Shown here: piece by piece, positions 50,515 to 59,571 of the stretch | Position numbering within the stretch: position 1 is the stretch's first letter | Layout of the letters: every line of letters begins with the position of its first letter | DNA from: Clostridia bacterium | GTDB taxonomy: Bacteria; Bacillota; Clostridia; Oscillospirales; Acutalibacteraceae | Length of the DNA stretch: 64,000 bases | Assembly (NCBI GenBank): GCA_017428525.1 | Contig: JAFRQQ010000037.1 | Location: 1 to 64,000, forward strand | Direction of reading: 5' to 3' | Translations under genes and position numbers: made by a program | Notes under the pieces: generated by a model | Database searches by the model: none | What the model saw: the letters and a program-made list of their open reading frames with translations, nothing else | What the model was told of the DNA's origin: nothing

Positions 50515-50545
50515 AACGGCTTCCGGAGTTGTTGCGCCGGAAGCC
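50515..50545 (-). terminator. Possible (weak) terminator after murA
   Basis: A 9-bp GC-rich stem (50518-50526 with 50537-50545) with only a poor T-run (GTTCTTT). It may partly reduce transcription into walJ-like and rlmH. Confidence 0.5.
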
Positions 50546-50562
50546 TGTCTGCACTGTCGGAA

Positions 50563-51852
50563 TTAAACTGCGTGCGCCGCGTCGTTGTCGGGGAAGCGGA
50601 TGCGGCGGATATCCGCGCCGAGCGCGGCGAATTTTTCGACCACATTCTCATAACCGCGGTCGATATGGAGGATCTCTTCGATCTCAGTGGTGCCCGAGGC
50701 CGCGCAGCCCGCGATCAGCATCGCAGCGCCGGCACGCAGATCGTCCGCCTTGACCGGTGCGCCGCGCAGCGCTTCCACGCCCTGCACGACCGCCAGCTGG
50801 CCTTCGACCTTGATGTTCGCGCCCATGCGGTTGAGCTGCTCCGCATAGCGGAAGCGGTTGGACCAGATGCCCTCGTTGATATAGCTCGTCCCCTGCGCGA
50901 GCGCAAGGAGCACCGCCATCTGCGGCTGCATATCGGTCGGGAAGCCGGGATGCGGCATGGTCTTGATGCTGCAGTGGCCGGGCCGATGATCCAGAGAAAC
51001 GCGGACGGCGTCGTCGAATTCCTCCACCTGCGCGCCGCACTCCACCAGCTTGGAGGAGATGGATTCCAGGTGCTTGGGGATCACGTTTTTGATCAGCACG
51101 TTGCCGAACGTGGCGGCGGCAGCCACCATGAAGGTGCCGGCTTCGATCTGATCGGGAATGATGGAATAGGTGCAGCCGTGCATCTTTTCGACGCCGCGGA
51201 TCTTGATGGTGTCCGTACCCGCGCCGCGCACATCCGCGCCCATGGAGTTCAGGAAGTTCGCCAGATCGACGATGTGCGGCTCCTTCGCCGCGTTTTCGAT
51301 GACGGTCAGGCCCTCCGCCTTCACGGCGGCGAGCAGAATGTTGACCGTGGCGCCCACGGAGACCACGTCCAGATAGACCGGACTGCCGATCAGGCGGTCG
51401 GCATGCGCGTCAACGATGGCGTTGTCTTCGATGGAAACATCTGCGCCGAGCGCCTCGAAGCCCTTGATATGCTGATCGATCGGCCGGGGACCGAGATAGC
51501 AGCCGCCGGGCATGGCGACCTTCGCGCGGCCGAAACGGCCGAGCAGCGCGCCGATGAAATAATAGGACGCGCGCAGAAACTTTGTCATGTCATGCGAGAT
51601 CACGAAAGAATTGACCGCGCGTGCGTCGATTTCGATGGTGTTTGCGTTGATCAGGCGGACCTGCGCGCCGATGTGGCGCAGGGTCTTCATCATATGGGAA
51701 ACGTCGCTGATAGAGACGGGCAGATTTTCGATCCGGCAGATATCCTGAGAAAGAATTGCAGCCGGGATAATGGCAAGCGCGGCGTTCTTTGCGCCGCTGA
51801 CGGTGACTTCACCGTGCAGCGGGCGTCCGCCGCGGATCACGAATTTTTCCAA
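50563..51852 (-). CDS. murA: UDP-N-acetylglucosamine 1-carboxyvinyltransferase (MurA)
   Basis: A 429-residue enzyme for the first committed step of peptidoglycan synthesis (enolpyruvyl transfer from PEP to UDP-GlcNAc). The N-terminus has the phosphate-binding VSGAKNAAL, and the active-site loop reads PGGCYLGPRPID with the PEP-attacking Cys. The later FPTDMQPQ segment also matches. It starts at a TTG codon with GAGGGA about 8 bp upstream. The Cys makes it the fosfomycin-sensitive type by family knowledge. Confidence 0.97.
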   Translation of the reverse strand: MEKFVIRGGRPLHGEVTVSGAKNAALAIIPAAILSQDICRIENLPVSISDVSHMMKTLRHIGAQVRLINANTIEIDARAVNSFVISHDMTKFLRASYYFIGALLGRFGRAKVAMPGGCYLGPRPIDQHIKGFEALGADVSIEDNAIVDAHADRLIGSPVYLDVVSVGATVNILLAAVKAEGLTVIENAAKEPHIVDLANFLNSMGADVRGAGTDTIKIRGVEKMHGCTYSIIPDQIEAGTFMVAAAATFGNVLIKNVIPKHLESISSKLVECGAQVEEFDDAVRVSLDHRPGHCSIKTMPHPGFPTDMQPQMAVLLALAQGTSYINEGIWSNRFRYAEQLNRMGANIKVEGQLAVVQGVEALRGAPVKADDLRAGAAMLIAGCAASGTTEIEEILHIDRGYENVVEKFAALGADIRRIRFPDNDAAHAV

Positions 51853-52032
51853 GCGTCAGTCCCTCTTTTCCTGGTTTGCTGCGGCAGCCAGCGCCGCCGT
51901 GCATGCGAAACGGAGCATCCATATCAAAACAAAAAAGATACAATCAAAACAAAAACGGCAGTCGCCGGCAGGCGCTGCGGCTCCGTCTCCCGGCGGGGGA
52001 GAGGACGGCGCAACCGGCTCATGCAGTCAAAT

Positions 52033-52061
52033 ATTATAGCACAGTTTCCGGGGTTTGAAAA
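52033..52061 (-). promoter_or_regulatory. Probable murA promoter
   Basis: On the minus strand TATAAT (52038-52033) has a weak -35 TTTTCA (52061-52056) at 17-bp spacing. The leader to the TTG start would be about 175 nt. Confidence 0.6.
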
Positions 52062-52518
52062 GCCCAAACGGCAAAAAAATTTCATAAAATCCCCTGTTTT
52101 TTGCGCGTTTTTTTGAAAATTCCGTCGAAAACCGTTGAAATTCGCGGCAACTATATATAGTATAGCTCAAAATCGGACGGGATATATCGTGGGTCGGCGT
52201 TTAGTAAAATCTAACAAAACCCGTAAACAGTTTTTGGTCGCTCTGTCTTTGGATGTTTTGCCGAATCACCGCGCGAAAGCGCAGGAAGGAGCCGGCGGAT
52301 CGGCAAAATGTGAGACCGCAGCGCGGGTAGAAACGGAAATCCGAACAAAAAAACAGCCGTGCTTTTGTGATTATTTTACAAAGCATTCTATGGCATACCC
52401 GCGGCGGAAAAACGGGTCTTGACAGGGAAAAACGGCATTGTATTTCCAAAGTCGAATAAAATGTGTTCAGAATTCACAATAAGTTAATAAAATCCCACAA
52501 AAAAATTGCACATTTCTA

Positions 52519-52547
52519 TTGCAAAATGTAAGCGCATTGTGTAAAAT
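52519..52547 (+). promoter_or_regulatory. Promoter of the CdaR-ftsEX-envC-S41 operon
   Basis: TTGCAA (52519-52524) and TAAAAT (52542-52547) are spaced by 17 bp. The leader to the start codon is about 150 nt. Confidence 0.8.
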
Positions 52548-52703
52548 GTATATATTACGATGGTCAATTTGTCTAAAAAACCAATGAAAGTGCCGTGCAG
52601 CGGTCACCTTGCGGAGGACTCATTGTGCAGCCGGCAGTCCGGAACAGCCCTGCCTGCCGCACATCGCCCGACGGCCAAACAAAAGAGATGAGGGGTAAAC
52701 ACT

Positions 52704-53786
52704 ATGTCAAACAGAATTTTTCAGGGTCTGGTGCACCAGATGCGCGACGCGGTCGGCAGGACGCTGGGCGTCATTGACGAAACCGGCACCATCATCGCGT
52801 GCAGCGAGCTGAGCAAGATCGGCGAGGTGATCTCCACGGCCTCCGATGTGTTTGCGGACAATGAGCTGCATTACATCAACGGCGCGACCTTCTGCAATTT
52901 CGGCACCCACATCCAGACAGAGTACGCCGTGTTTGTGGAGGGGACGGACGAGCTGGCCGGGCGCTTTGCCGCGATCTGCTGCGTTTCACTGGAGAGCTTA
53001 AAACAGTATTATGAGGAAAAATTCGACCGGAGCAATTTCATCAAGAACGTGATCCTTGACAATATCCTGCCCGGCGACATTTATCTCAAGTCCCGCGAGC
53101 TGCGCTTCAACAGCGAGGCCACGCGCGTGGTGCTGCTCATCCGCATCACCGACCATAACGACGCGGCAGTCTTCGATTCCGTGCAGAATCTGTTCCCGGA
53201 CAAGACCAAGGATTTCATCATCAACATCAACGAGCATGACATCGCCATCGTCAAGGAAGTGCGCAGCAACATCGAGAGCAAGGATCTCGAGAAGCTGGCG
53301 CGTTCGATCTCCGATTCCCTGAGCACCGAGCTTTATACCCGCGTGCTTGTCGGCATCGGCACGACCGTCGAGGGCATCAAGGATCTTGCGCGTTCCTTCA
53401 AGGAGGCGCAGATTGCGCTGGAGGTCGGCAAGGTGTTCGATACCGAAAAGACCATCGTCAGCTATGAGAATCTCGGCATTGCGCGCCTGATTTATCAGCT
53501 GCCGACCACCCTGTGCGACATGTTCCTGCGCGAAGTATTCAAAAAGGGCTCGATCGACAGTCTGGACTATGAAACGCTGTTTACCATTCAAAAATTCTTT
53601 GAAAACAACCTGAATGTTTCCGAGACCTCGCGGCGGCTGTTCGTGCACAGAAACACGCTCGTCTACCGCCTGGAGAAGATCAAGAAGCTCACGGGCCTGG
53701 ATCTGCGCGAGTTTGACGATGCAATCGTTTTCAAAGTCGCCCTGATGGTCAAGAAATATCTGGACGCAAAGCCGGAGAAGTATTGA
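52704..53786 (+). CDS. CdaR/PucR-type transcriptional regulator
   Basis: A 360-residue regulator. The N-terminal half resembles the sugar-diacid-recognition region of CdaR (LVHQMRDAVGRTLGVIDETGTIIACSE). The middle is a GGDEF-like PucR region, and the C-terminal helix-turn-helix contains the typical NNLNVSETSRRLFVHRNTLVYRLEKI. It probably binds DNA and senses a small molecule, but no sugar-diacid genes are nearby. It is the first gene of a run with ftsE (32 bp apart), so it may regulate the division genes or its own operon. Confidence 0.9.
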   Translation: MSNRIFQGLVHQMRDAVGRTLGVIDETGTIIACSELSKIGEVISTASDVFADNELHYINGATFCNFGTHIQTEYAVFVEGTDELAGRFAAICCVSLESLKQYYEEKFDRSNFIKNVILDNILPGDIYLKSRELRFNSEATRVVLLIRITDHNDAAVFDSVQNLFPDKTKDFIININEHDIAIVKEVRSNIESKDLEKLARSISDSLSTELYTRVLVGIGTTVEGIKDLARSFKEAQIALEVGKVFDTEKTIVSYENLGIARLIYQLPTTLCDMFLREVFKKGSIDSLDYETLFTIQKFFENNLNVSETSRRLFVHRNTLVYRLEKIKKLTGLDLREFDDAIVFKVALMVKKYLDAKPEKY

Positions 53787-53818
53787 TCCGAGGGTCAACA
53801 CGGTAAGGACTTGATTTT

Positions 53819-55237
53819 ATGATTGAATTTGATCATGTATCCAAGCGGTACGAAAACGGCACCGACGCCTTGAAGGACGTCAACATCAAAATCGAGAAAG
53901 GCGAATTTGTCTTTGTCGTCGGCTCCTCCGGCGCGGGCAAAAGCACGTTTCTCAAGCTGATCATGCGTGAGGAGGTGCCCTCGGCGGGCACGATCGTCAT
54001 CGACGGTATCACGCTCAATAAAATGCGCAAACGCAATATTCCGAAGCTGCGCCGCAAGCTCGGCATCGTGTTTCAGGATTTCCGCCTGATCCCCACGATG
54101 ACGGTGTTTGACAACGTGGCCTTCGCCATGCGCGTGATCGGCACAAAAGAGAAGAAAATCCGCCGCCGCGTGCCTTATGTGCTCAGTCTGATGGGCTTGA
54201 ACGAAAAGGCGCGCAGTTATCCCAAGGAGCTGTCCGGCGGCGAGCAGCAGCGCGTGGCGCTGGCCCGCGCGCTGGCCAACAACGCGGATATCATCATTGC
54301 GGACGAGCCGACGGGCAACGTCGACCCGCAGATGAGCTATGAGATCGTCGACCTGCTGATGCGTCTGAATGAAGCGGGCACCACCGTGATCATGGTCACC
54401 CATGAGCACAGCCTGGTGCGCGCGTTCGACAAGCGCGTGGTCATTCTGGATAAGGGCACCGTGGTGTCCGACGGCGAAACGCTGGATCGCGAATCCGCCA
54501 CCGCCCATATCAACGCCGCGAGCGAAATCGCCAACGAGCATATTGCGCTGCCCGAGGAGGATTACAGCGCCTATGCGCCGACCGTGGAGATGGAGCTGGA
54601 TCCGAATCACGGTCTGGAACCGTCTGCCGCGTCTGTGACACGCGAGGCGGAAGCAGCGGCCGAGGCAGCTGAACCGGAGGAGGCCGAGGAGGCCTTTGAT
54701 CTGGAGCTGGCCGTGGCCGAAGTGCTCTCCGAGGAAACGGAAACCGTGGAAGCGGCGGAACCGGAAGCGGCTCAAGCCCCCGCGGAGGAAGCTGAAGCGG
54801 CGCCGGAAGACGAGGAGCCGTTCGATCTGGAGCAGGCGGTTTCGGAGGTGCTGGCGGAAGAGACGGCCGAAGAACTGATTCCGGATCTGCCGGCGGAAGA
54901 CGCCGCGGAACCGGCGGCAGCGCCGGACGAAGCGCCCGCAGACGATGCGGCGGCCCCGGCGGCGGAACCCGAAGCGGCCTTTGACGAACTCTTTGATCTG
55001 GAGCTGGTGGATCTGGATGCGCAGGATGCCGCGCAGGCAGCTGCGGCGCCGGACGATGCGGCTGTGATTGAAGAAGCTGCGGCGCCGGAAGAAGCGGCTG
55101 CGCAGACCGAAACGCCCGCGGCCCCGGAGACGCCGGAAGCGCCGGAACTCGTTGAAGAACCGGAAGAAGAACTGGATCTGGATGCGTTCATAGAGCCGGA
55201 ACCGGCGGAAGAGATCGGAGGCGAAAGCGATGAGTAA
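53819..55237 (+). CDS. ftsE: Cell division ATPase FtsE with long acidic C-terminal tail
   Basis: Residues 1 to about 228 are a standard FtsE: Walker A VGSSGAGKST, LSGGEQQRVALARA and Walker B IIIADEPTGNVD. FtsE with FtsX transmits ATP-driven signals to peptidoglycan hydrolases. Unlike typical FtsE of about 228 residues, this one has 472. The extra about 240 residues are dominated by Ala, Glu, Pro and Asp. Short motifs recur in it: FDLELAVAEVLSEET (293-307), FDLEQAVSEVLAEET (335-349), then FDLELVDLD (392-400) and LDLDAFIE (452-459). These may be binding motifs in a disordered tail. The tail is in the same frame with no frameshift, and the stop overlaps ftsX by 8 bp. Confidence 0.93.
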   Translation: MIEFDHVSKRYENGTDALKDVNIKIEKGEFVFVVGSSGAGKSTFLKLIMREEVPSAGTIVIDGITLNKMRKRNIPKLRRKLGIVFQDFRLIPTMTVFDNVAFAMRVIGTKEKKIRRRVPYVLSLMGLNEKARSYPKELSGGEQQRVALARALANNADIIIADEPTGNVDPQMSYEIVDLLMRLNEAGTTVIMVTHEHSLVRAFDKRVVILDKGTVVSDGETLDRESATAHINAASEIANEHIALPEEDYSAYAPTVEMELDPNHGLEPSAASVTREAEAAAEAAEPEEAEEAFDLELAVAEVLSEETETVEAAEPEAAQAPAEEAEAAPEDEEPFDLEQAVSEVLAEETAEELIPDLPAEDAAEPAAAPDEAPADDAAAPAAEPEAAFDELFDLELVDLDAQDAAQAAAAPDDAAVIEEAAAPEEAAAQTETPAAPETPEAPELVEEPEEELDLDAFIEPEPAEEIGGESDE

Positions 55238-56150
55238 GCTCAGATATCTGACCAAAGAGGGCTTTCGCAATCTCCGGGTCAACAAGCTGATGTCGGTCGC
55301 GTCGATCACCGTGCTGTTCAGCTGTCTGCTGATGATCGGCATCGCCTTTATGATCCTGCTGAATATTGAGAGCTTTATCCAGAGCATCGAAGATGAAAAC
55401 GTGATTCTGGTCTATGCCAATCTGGATATTGATTCCATGGATTATGACTATATGAAGCTCGGCGTGGAGCTCAAATCCATTGAGAATGTCGCGAGCGTGG
55501 AGAAGGTGGAGAAGGACGCCGCCTATGCCGCGCTGCTGGACGAAATGGATGAGGACCTGAAGAATTATCTGGAGGGTCTGAATGAGAATCCGCTGCCCAA
55601 CGGCTACCGCGTCACGGTTGAGGATATGGCCGGCTTTGAGCAGGTCGTTTCCGCGATCAAGAAGCTGGATAACGTGCTGCGCGTGCATGAAAACAGCGCG
55701 CTTGCGCGGCAGCTGGCGAATCTGCGCAACACCGTGACCTATATCAGCGGCGGCGTGATCCTGCTGCTTCTGATTGTTTCCCTGTTTATCATTTCCAATA
55801 CGATCAAGGTGACCATGTTCAGCCGCAGGCTGGAGATCAGCATCATGAAGAGCGTCGGCGCGACCAACGCCTTTATCCGCTGGCCGTTTGTGGTCGAGGG
55901 CATCCTGATCGGCATCCTCGCAGGCGGGCTTGCCACCGCGGCCCTCTGGGGCATCTATCAGCTGGTGCAGTCCACGCTGGCCACGACCTTTGACGCCTTC
56001 GGCGCGAGCGTGAGCGTGGAATTCCGCGATTACGCGCTGTATGTGCTCGTGGCGTTCGTCGCCATCGGCGTGTTCACCGGCGTGTTCGGCAGCCTGACCT
56101 CCATCCGGAAATATCTGAAGGAAAGGAAGATCGTGGAGCTCGATGACTAA
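55230..56150 (+). CDS. ftsX: Cell division protein FtsX
   Basis: A 306-residue membrane protein with one N-terminal transmembrane segment after a basic N-terminus (RYLTKEGFRNLRVNKLMSV), an extracellular domain of about 110 residues, and three further membrane segments (LLLLIVSLFIISN, WPFVVEGILIGIL and the last at about 270-290). This is the normal FtsX topology. It overlaps ftsE and the EnvC-like gene by 8 bp on both sides, so all three are translationally coupled. Confidence 0.95.
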   Translation: MSKLRYLTKEGFRNLRVNKLMSVASITVLFSCLLMIGIAFMILLNIESFIQSIEDENVILVYANLDIDSMDYDYMKLGVELKSIENVASVEKVEKDAAYAALLDEMDEDLKNYLEGLNENPLPNGYRVTVEDMAGFEQVVSAIKKLDNVLRVHENSALARQLANLRNTVTYISGGVILLLLIVSLFIISNTIKVTMFSRRLEISIMKSVGATNAFIRWPFVVEGILIGILAGGLATAALWGIYQLVQSTLATTFDAFGASVSVEFRDYALYVLVAFVAIGVFTGVFGSLTSIRKYLKERKIVELDD

Positions 56151-57513
56151 ACGAATTGCAAAACGTCTGCTCTGTCTGCTGCTGGCGCTTGTATGCGTCG
56201 CAGCCGTCGCCCTGCCCGAGTATCCGCAGGTCTTTGCCGATGTGGAGGACGATGAAGAGCTGATCGAAATGCGCAAGGAATATGAGCAGCTCGAGAAAAA
56301 GATCGCCCAGAATCAGAAGAATCTGGCGGATACCAAGCAGAGCATTCGCACGAATGAGCAGAAGCTGGATGATCTGAGCAGTGAGATCAGTGATTACGAG
56401 GAGCAGCTGGAGATTCTGTCCGGCCGCATCAGCGTGCTCAACGGCGATATTTCCGACCTGCGTGTGCGCATTCAGACGACCAACGGCGATATTGACGAGA
56501 TCAATGCGCAGATCGCCGAGGTGGAGCAGAAAACAGCCGAAACGGAGGCGCTCATGGAGCAGACGCGTGAAACGCTCCTGGCGCGCCTGCGCGAGAGCTA
56601 TATGAGCGGCGAATCCTCGCAGCTCGAGCTGCTGCTGTCCTCCACCGATCTGGTCACCTATTTCACCCGCAAGGAGCTGGTGACCCGCGTGACCGAAAAC
56701 GACAAGGCGCTCATTCAGGAGCTGACCGATCAGATCCACGAGCTCGAGGAGCTGCACGCGCAGCTGGACGAAAGCAAGGCCGCGCTCGAGGAGAAGAAAA
56801 CGCAGCTCAACAACGAAATGGATACGCTCGAGGCGCGGGAGGCCGATCTCAAGTCGTCCCGCTCCGCCGAGCAGCAGAAGAAAAACGCCGTGAGCAATAA
56901 ATACGAGGAAGTGCAGGGCGTCATCAAGGAGCTCGATGCGGACAGCGCCGCCTACCAGAAGGCCATCAAGATGCAGCAGGCCGAGCGCGAGCGCCTGAAC
57001 AAGGAGATCGATGAATACATCCGCGAGCACGCTTCGCAGGAAGGCGATACGCCCGACGAATCCTACAACAACGACGGCAATATGATGTTCCCGGTCAAGG
57101 GCAACACCTATATCACCGCCGGCTACCCCGCCTACAGCGACGGCAGCGCCCACTGGGGCATCGACATCGTGGTCCGTGATTCCAACGGCAACAACGTCTC
57201 CCGCGGCAAGCCGTTCTATGCGGCGCAGGGCGGCGAGGTCATCCGCGCGATCAATGACGGCGGCTGGAACTCCGGTTTCGGCAACTACTGCATCATCGAC
57301 CACGGCGACGGCATCATGACCCTCTATGCCCATTCGGACAACATCATGGTCAGCCAGGGGCAGGTCGTCCAGAAGGGGCAGCAGATCGGCATCATCGGCG
57401 CCACCGGCAACGTCACCGGCCCGCACCTGCATTTCGAGGTGCGCGTGAAGAAGGCCGACGGCTCCGTTGCCCGCGTGCAGCCGCTGAATTATGTTTCCAA
57501 TCCAAATAAATAA
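56143..57513 (+). CDS. EnvC-like coiled-coil protein with M23 (LytM) peptidase domain
   Basis: A 456-residue exported protein. A signal peptide (1 to about 32) is followed by long coiled coils (about 38-295, Glu/Gln/Lys-rich heptads) and a LytM/M23 domain (about 315-450). The zinc ligands and catalytic His residues are all present: His337 and Asp341 in HWGID, His397 in YAH, and His428 and His430 in GPHLHFEV. It may therefore cut peptide cross-links itself, unlike E. coli EnvC, which lacks the zinc site. Coupling to ftsX suggests it is the FtsEX-controlled hydrolase or activator for cell separation. Confidence 0.93.
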   Translation: MTKRIAKRLLCLLLALVCVAAVALPEYPQVFADVEDDEELIEMRKEYEQLEKKIAQNQKNLADTKQSIRTNEQKLDDLSSEISDYEEQLEILSGRISVLNGDISDLRVRIQTTNGDIDEINAQIAEVEQKTAETEALMEQTRETLLARLRESYMSGESSQLELLLSSTDLVTYFTRKELVTRVTENDKALIQELTDQIHELEELHAQLDESKAALEEKKTQLNNEMDTLEAREADLKSSRSAEQQKKNAVSNKYEEVQGVIKELDADSAAYQKAIKMQQAERERLNKEIDEYIREHASQEGDTPDESYNNDGNMMFPVKGNTYITAGYPAYSDGSAHWGIDIVVRDSNGNNVSRGKPFYAAQGGEVIRAINDGGWNSGFGNYCIIDHGDGIMTLYAHSDNIMVSQGQVVQKGQQIGIIGATGNVTGPHLHFEVRVKKADGSVARVQPLNYVSNPNK

Positions 57514-57566
57514 TCAACGGAAAGGCGGCGCCTGCCGCCTTTTTCCGCAGAAAGGAGCCTTTGCCG

Positions 57567-58772
57567 TTGAATAAAAAAATCTCCCTCGGCCTTGCGCTTG
57601 CGCTGATCATCATGGCAGTGACCGCCACATTCGCGGCAACCATGGCGATCAGCAAGCAGATCTATAACGGGATCATCAATAATATCTCTCAGCGCTCGCA
57701 GACTTATGCCTCGGTCGATGAGATCAGCAAGCTGGTATCCAATTATTATTACGGTACGGTCTCCGACGGCAATGTGCTCAATTCCGCGCTGACCGAAGGC
57801 TATGTCGACGGTCTGGGCGACCCCAACAGCCGCTATCTGACCGCGGCGGAGTATGCGGCCTATACGGCGCGGCTGGAGAGCGGCGTGACCGGCATCGGCG
57901 TGGAAACGGTCTACGATCTGCAGACCGACCGCTTTGTGATCGCCTATGTCCATGACGGTTCGCCCGCGCAGGAGAGCGGTCTGGTCGCCGGCGACGTTAT
58001 CACGGCAATCAACGGCGAAGCCGTGACGATGAAGAATTATACCGCCATGCAGGCGGCATTGTTCGGCAACCGGCTTTCCACGGTGAAGGTGGAATATGAG
58101 CGTGCGGGCGTGACCCGCGAGGTGGAGCCGATGCTCGGCTTCGCGGCGCCGAGCGTGCGCGGCGAGCTGATCGGCAACACAGCGCTGATCAAAATCAGCG
58201 GCTTCTATAAGAACACGGCGGACGAGCTGAAATCCCTGATCGAGCGCCTGCGGGACAACGACGCGTCGAGCATCATTTTCGATGTGCGCAACGTGTCCGA
58301 CGGCACGATCGATTATGCCGCGCAGACGATCGACGTGCTCGTGCCCACGGTGGAAGGCAATCTTGCCGTGGCGCGCGACAAAAACGGCAACGTCTATAAG
58401 AATAAGGTCTACACCGCAGAAAACAACAGCGTGCCGATGCAGTTCCTGGTGCTGATCAACTCCAATACCGCCGGTCCGGCCGAGCTGTTCGCCTGCGATC
58501 TGCGCGATATTTCGCATGCGCAGCTGGTCGGTACGCAGTCTGCCGGCGTCGGCACAATGCAGGAGCTGTTTGCGCTCGAGGACGGCGGCGCGGTGCTGCT
58601 GACCGTGGCGCTCGTGGAGCCCAAGGGCGGCGCGGACGCGGTTTGGGACGGCGTCGGTCTGACGCCGGGCGTCGTTGTGCAGCTGACCTCCGGCACCGAC
58701 CGGACGCTCGAGCTGCTTGCCCAGACGCAGGATCAGCAGCTGACCTCCGCGCTGAACATGCTGCAATCATAA
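57567..58772 (+). CDS. S41 (CtpA) family protein lacking catalytic Ser and Lys (probable pseudoprotease)
   Basis: A 401-residue protein with an N-terminal signal/membrane anchor (about 5-28), a C-terminal-processing-protease fold and a PDZ domain (about 105-180, ESGLVAGDVITAINGEAV). In active members the catalytic serine is in SASASE and the lysine in GKGTVQ, 25 residues later. Here the same places read TAGPAE (Gly303) and AGVGTMQ (Val328), again 25 apart, so both catalytic residues are lost while the frame and spacing are kept. It probably binds and presents a peptide without cutting. It begins at a TTG with AAAGGAG 9 bp upstream, 53 bp after the EnvC-like gene, and ends the division operon with a terminator. 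Confidence 0.9.
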   Translation: MNKKISLGLALALIIMAVTATFAATMAISKQIYNGIINNISQRSQTYASVDEISKLVSNYYYGTVSDGNVLNSALTEGYVDGLGDPNSRYLTAAEYAAYTARLESGVTGIGVETVYDLQTDRFVIAYVHDGSPAQESGLVAGDVITAINGEAVTMKNYTAMQAALFGNRLSTVKVEYERAGVTREVEPMLGFAAPSVRGELIGNTALIKISGFYKNTADELKSLIERLRDNDASSIIFDVRNVSDGTIDYAAQTIDVLVPTVEGNLAVARDKNGNVYKNKVYTAENNSVPMQFLVLINSNTAGPAELFACDLRDISHAQLVGTQSAGVGTMQELFALEDGGAVLLTVALVEPKGGADAVWDGVGLTPGVVVQLTSGTDRTLELLAQTQDQQLTSALNMLQS

Positions 58773-58779
58773 AGAAAAC

Positions 58780-58821
58780 ACGGCGCGCTGCGATCGGATT
58801 CATGCAGCGCGCTGTTTTTTT
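58780..58821 (+). terminator. Terminator of the ftsEX operon
   Basis: A perfect 12-bp stem (58780-58791 with 58804-58815), 12-nt loop and a run of T residues to 58821. Confidence 0.92.
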
Positions 58822-58934
58822 GAAGCAAGACGGGTTTTTCCGACGCCCGTTTGGGTCGGCCGGATGCCGACGGCGGGGACCTGGCTGCCGCGGCGGGCAG
58901 GCCGTCGAAATACTGATTGGATCAGGAGAACAAC

Positions 58935-59492
58935 ATGAAGATTACACCGTTTGAATTCAGACTCAAAGACGGCCGCACCGCGTGCGTGCGCAGTCCGCAG
59001 GCGGCGGATGTTCCGGCCATGCTGGCCTTTCTCCGCCGGATGACGGGAGAAACAGATTTCGTTCTGACTTGTCCCGAAGAGTGCGGGAAATACACGCCGG
59101 AAGGCGAAACGCAGCTGTTTGAACGAATCAATGCAGCGGATAACGAGGCCATGCCGGTCTGCTTTGTGGACGGGAAGCTTGCCGGCAACTGTCACGTGGC
59201 GTGGAGTCACGGCATCAAGACCCGGCACAAAGCCGTCGTTGCCATCGGTTTGCTGCGCGAATTCTGGGGGCTGGGGATCGGCACAAGGCTGATGGAGGAA
59301 CTGATCCGCATCGCGCAGGAAAACGAACAGATCCTGCAGATCGAGCTGGAGTTCATCGAGGGAAACGCCCGCGCGCGGGCGCTCTATGAAAAACTGGGCT
59401 TCCGCATCACCGGTATGAAGCCCGACGCCGTGCGGCTGAAGGACGGCACGCTGCTGAATTTATACGCGATGATGAAAAAGATCGAGCGATAA
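58935..59492 (+). CDS. GNAT-family N-acetyltransferase
   Basis: A 185-residue acetyltransferase. The acetyl-CoA-binding motif A is clear (VAIGLLREFWGLGIGTRLMEELI), and the C-terminal ALYEKLGFRITG is the usual GNAT ending. The N-terminal ETDFVLTCPEE segment fits the RimI/RimJ-like group that acts on small molecules or protein amino termini. The start at 58935 has AGGAG 6-7 bp upstream. The target is unknown. Confidence 0.88.
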   Translation: MKITPFEFRLKDGRTACVRSPQAADVPAMLAFLRRMTGETDFVLTCPEECGKYTPEGETQLFERINAADNEAMPVCFVDGKLAGNCHVAWSHGIKTRHKAVVAIGLLREFWGLGIGTRLMEELIRIAQENEQILQIELEFIEGNARARALYEKLGFRITGMKPDAVRLKDGTLLNLYAMMKKIER

Positions 59493-59571
59493 AAACTTTA
59501 CGGCGAAACATTTAGGGAAAGAGAAAGACTGAACATCGAAAAATGAAAATAAAAATGGAAGGAAGATGCAA

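Larger units (their letters stand above)
51853..52703. other. 850-bp intergenic region with divergent promoters, no gene recognised
   Basis: The region holds the murA promoter on the left and the promoter of the CdaR-type regulator on the right. Between about 52060 and 52518 I see only AT-rich sequence with a short palindrome (CTATATATAG near 52151) and small unconvincing open frames. No T-box, tRNA or hairpin-terminator pattern is evident. Confidence 0.6.

Noticed and set aside
49216..52116. A 966-residue plus-strand open frame across rlmH, walJ-like and murA
   Set aside because: The opposite strand encodes three well-conserved proteins; the long frame is a shadow of their codon bias.
53795..55387. 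A 530-residue minus-strand open frame opposite ftsE
   Set aside because: Arg/Phe-rich mirror of the Glu/Ala-rich ftsE tail, without domains or a ribosome binding site.
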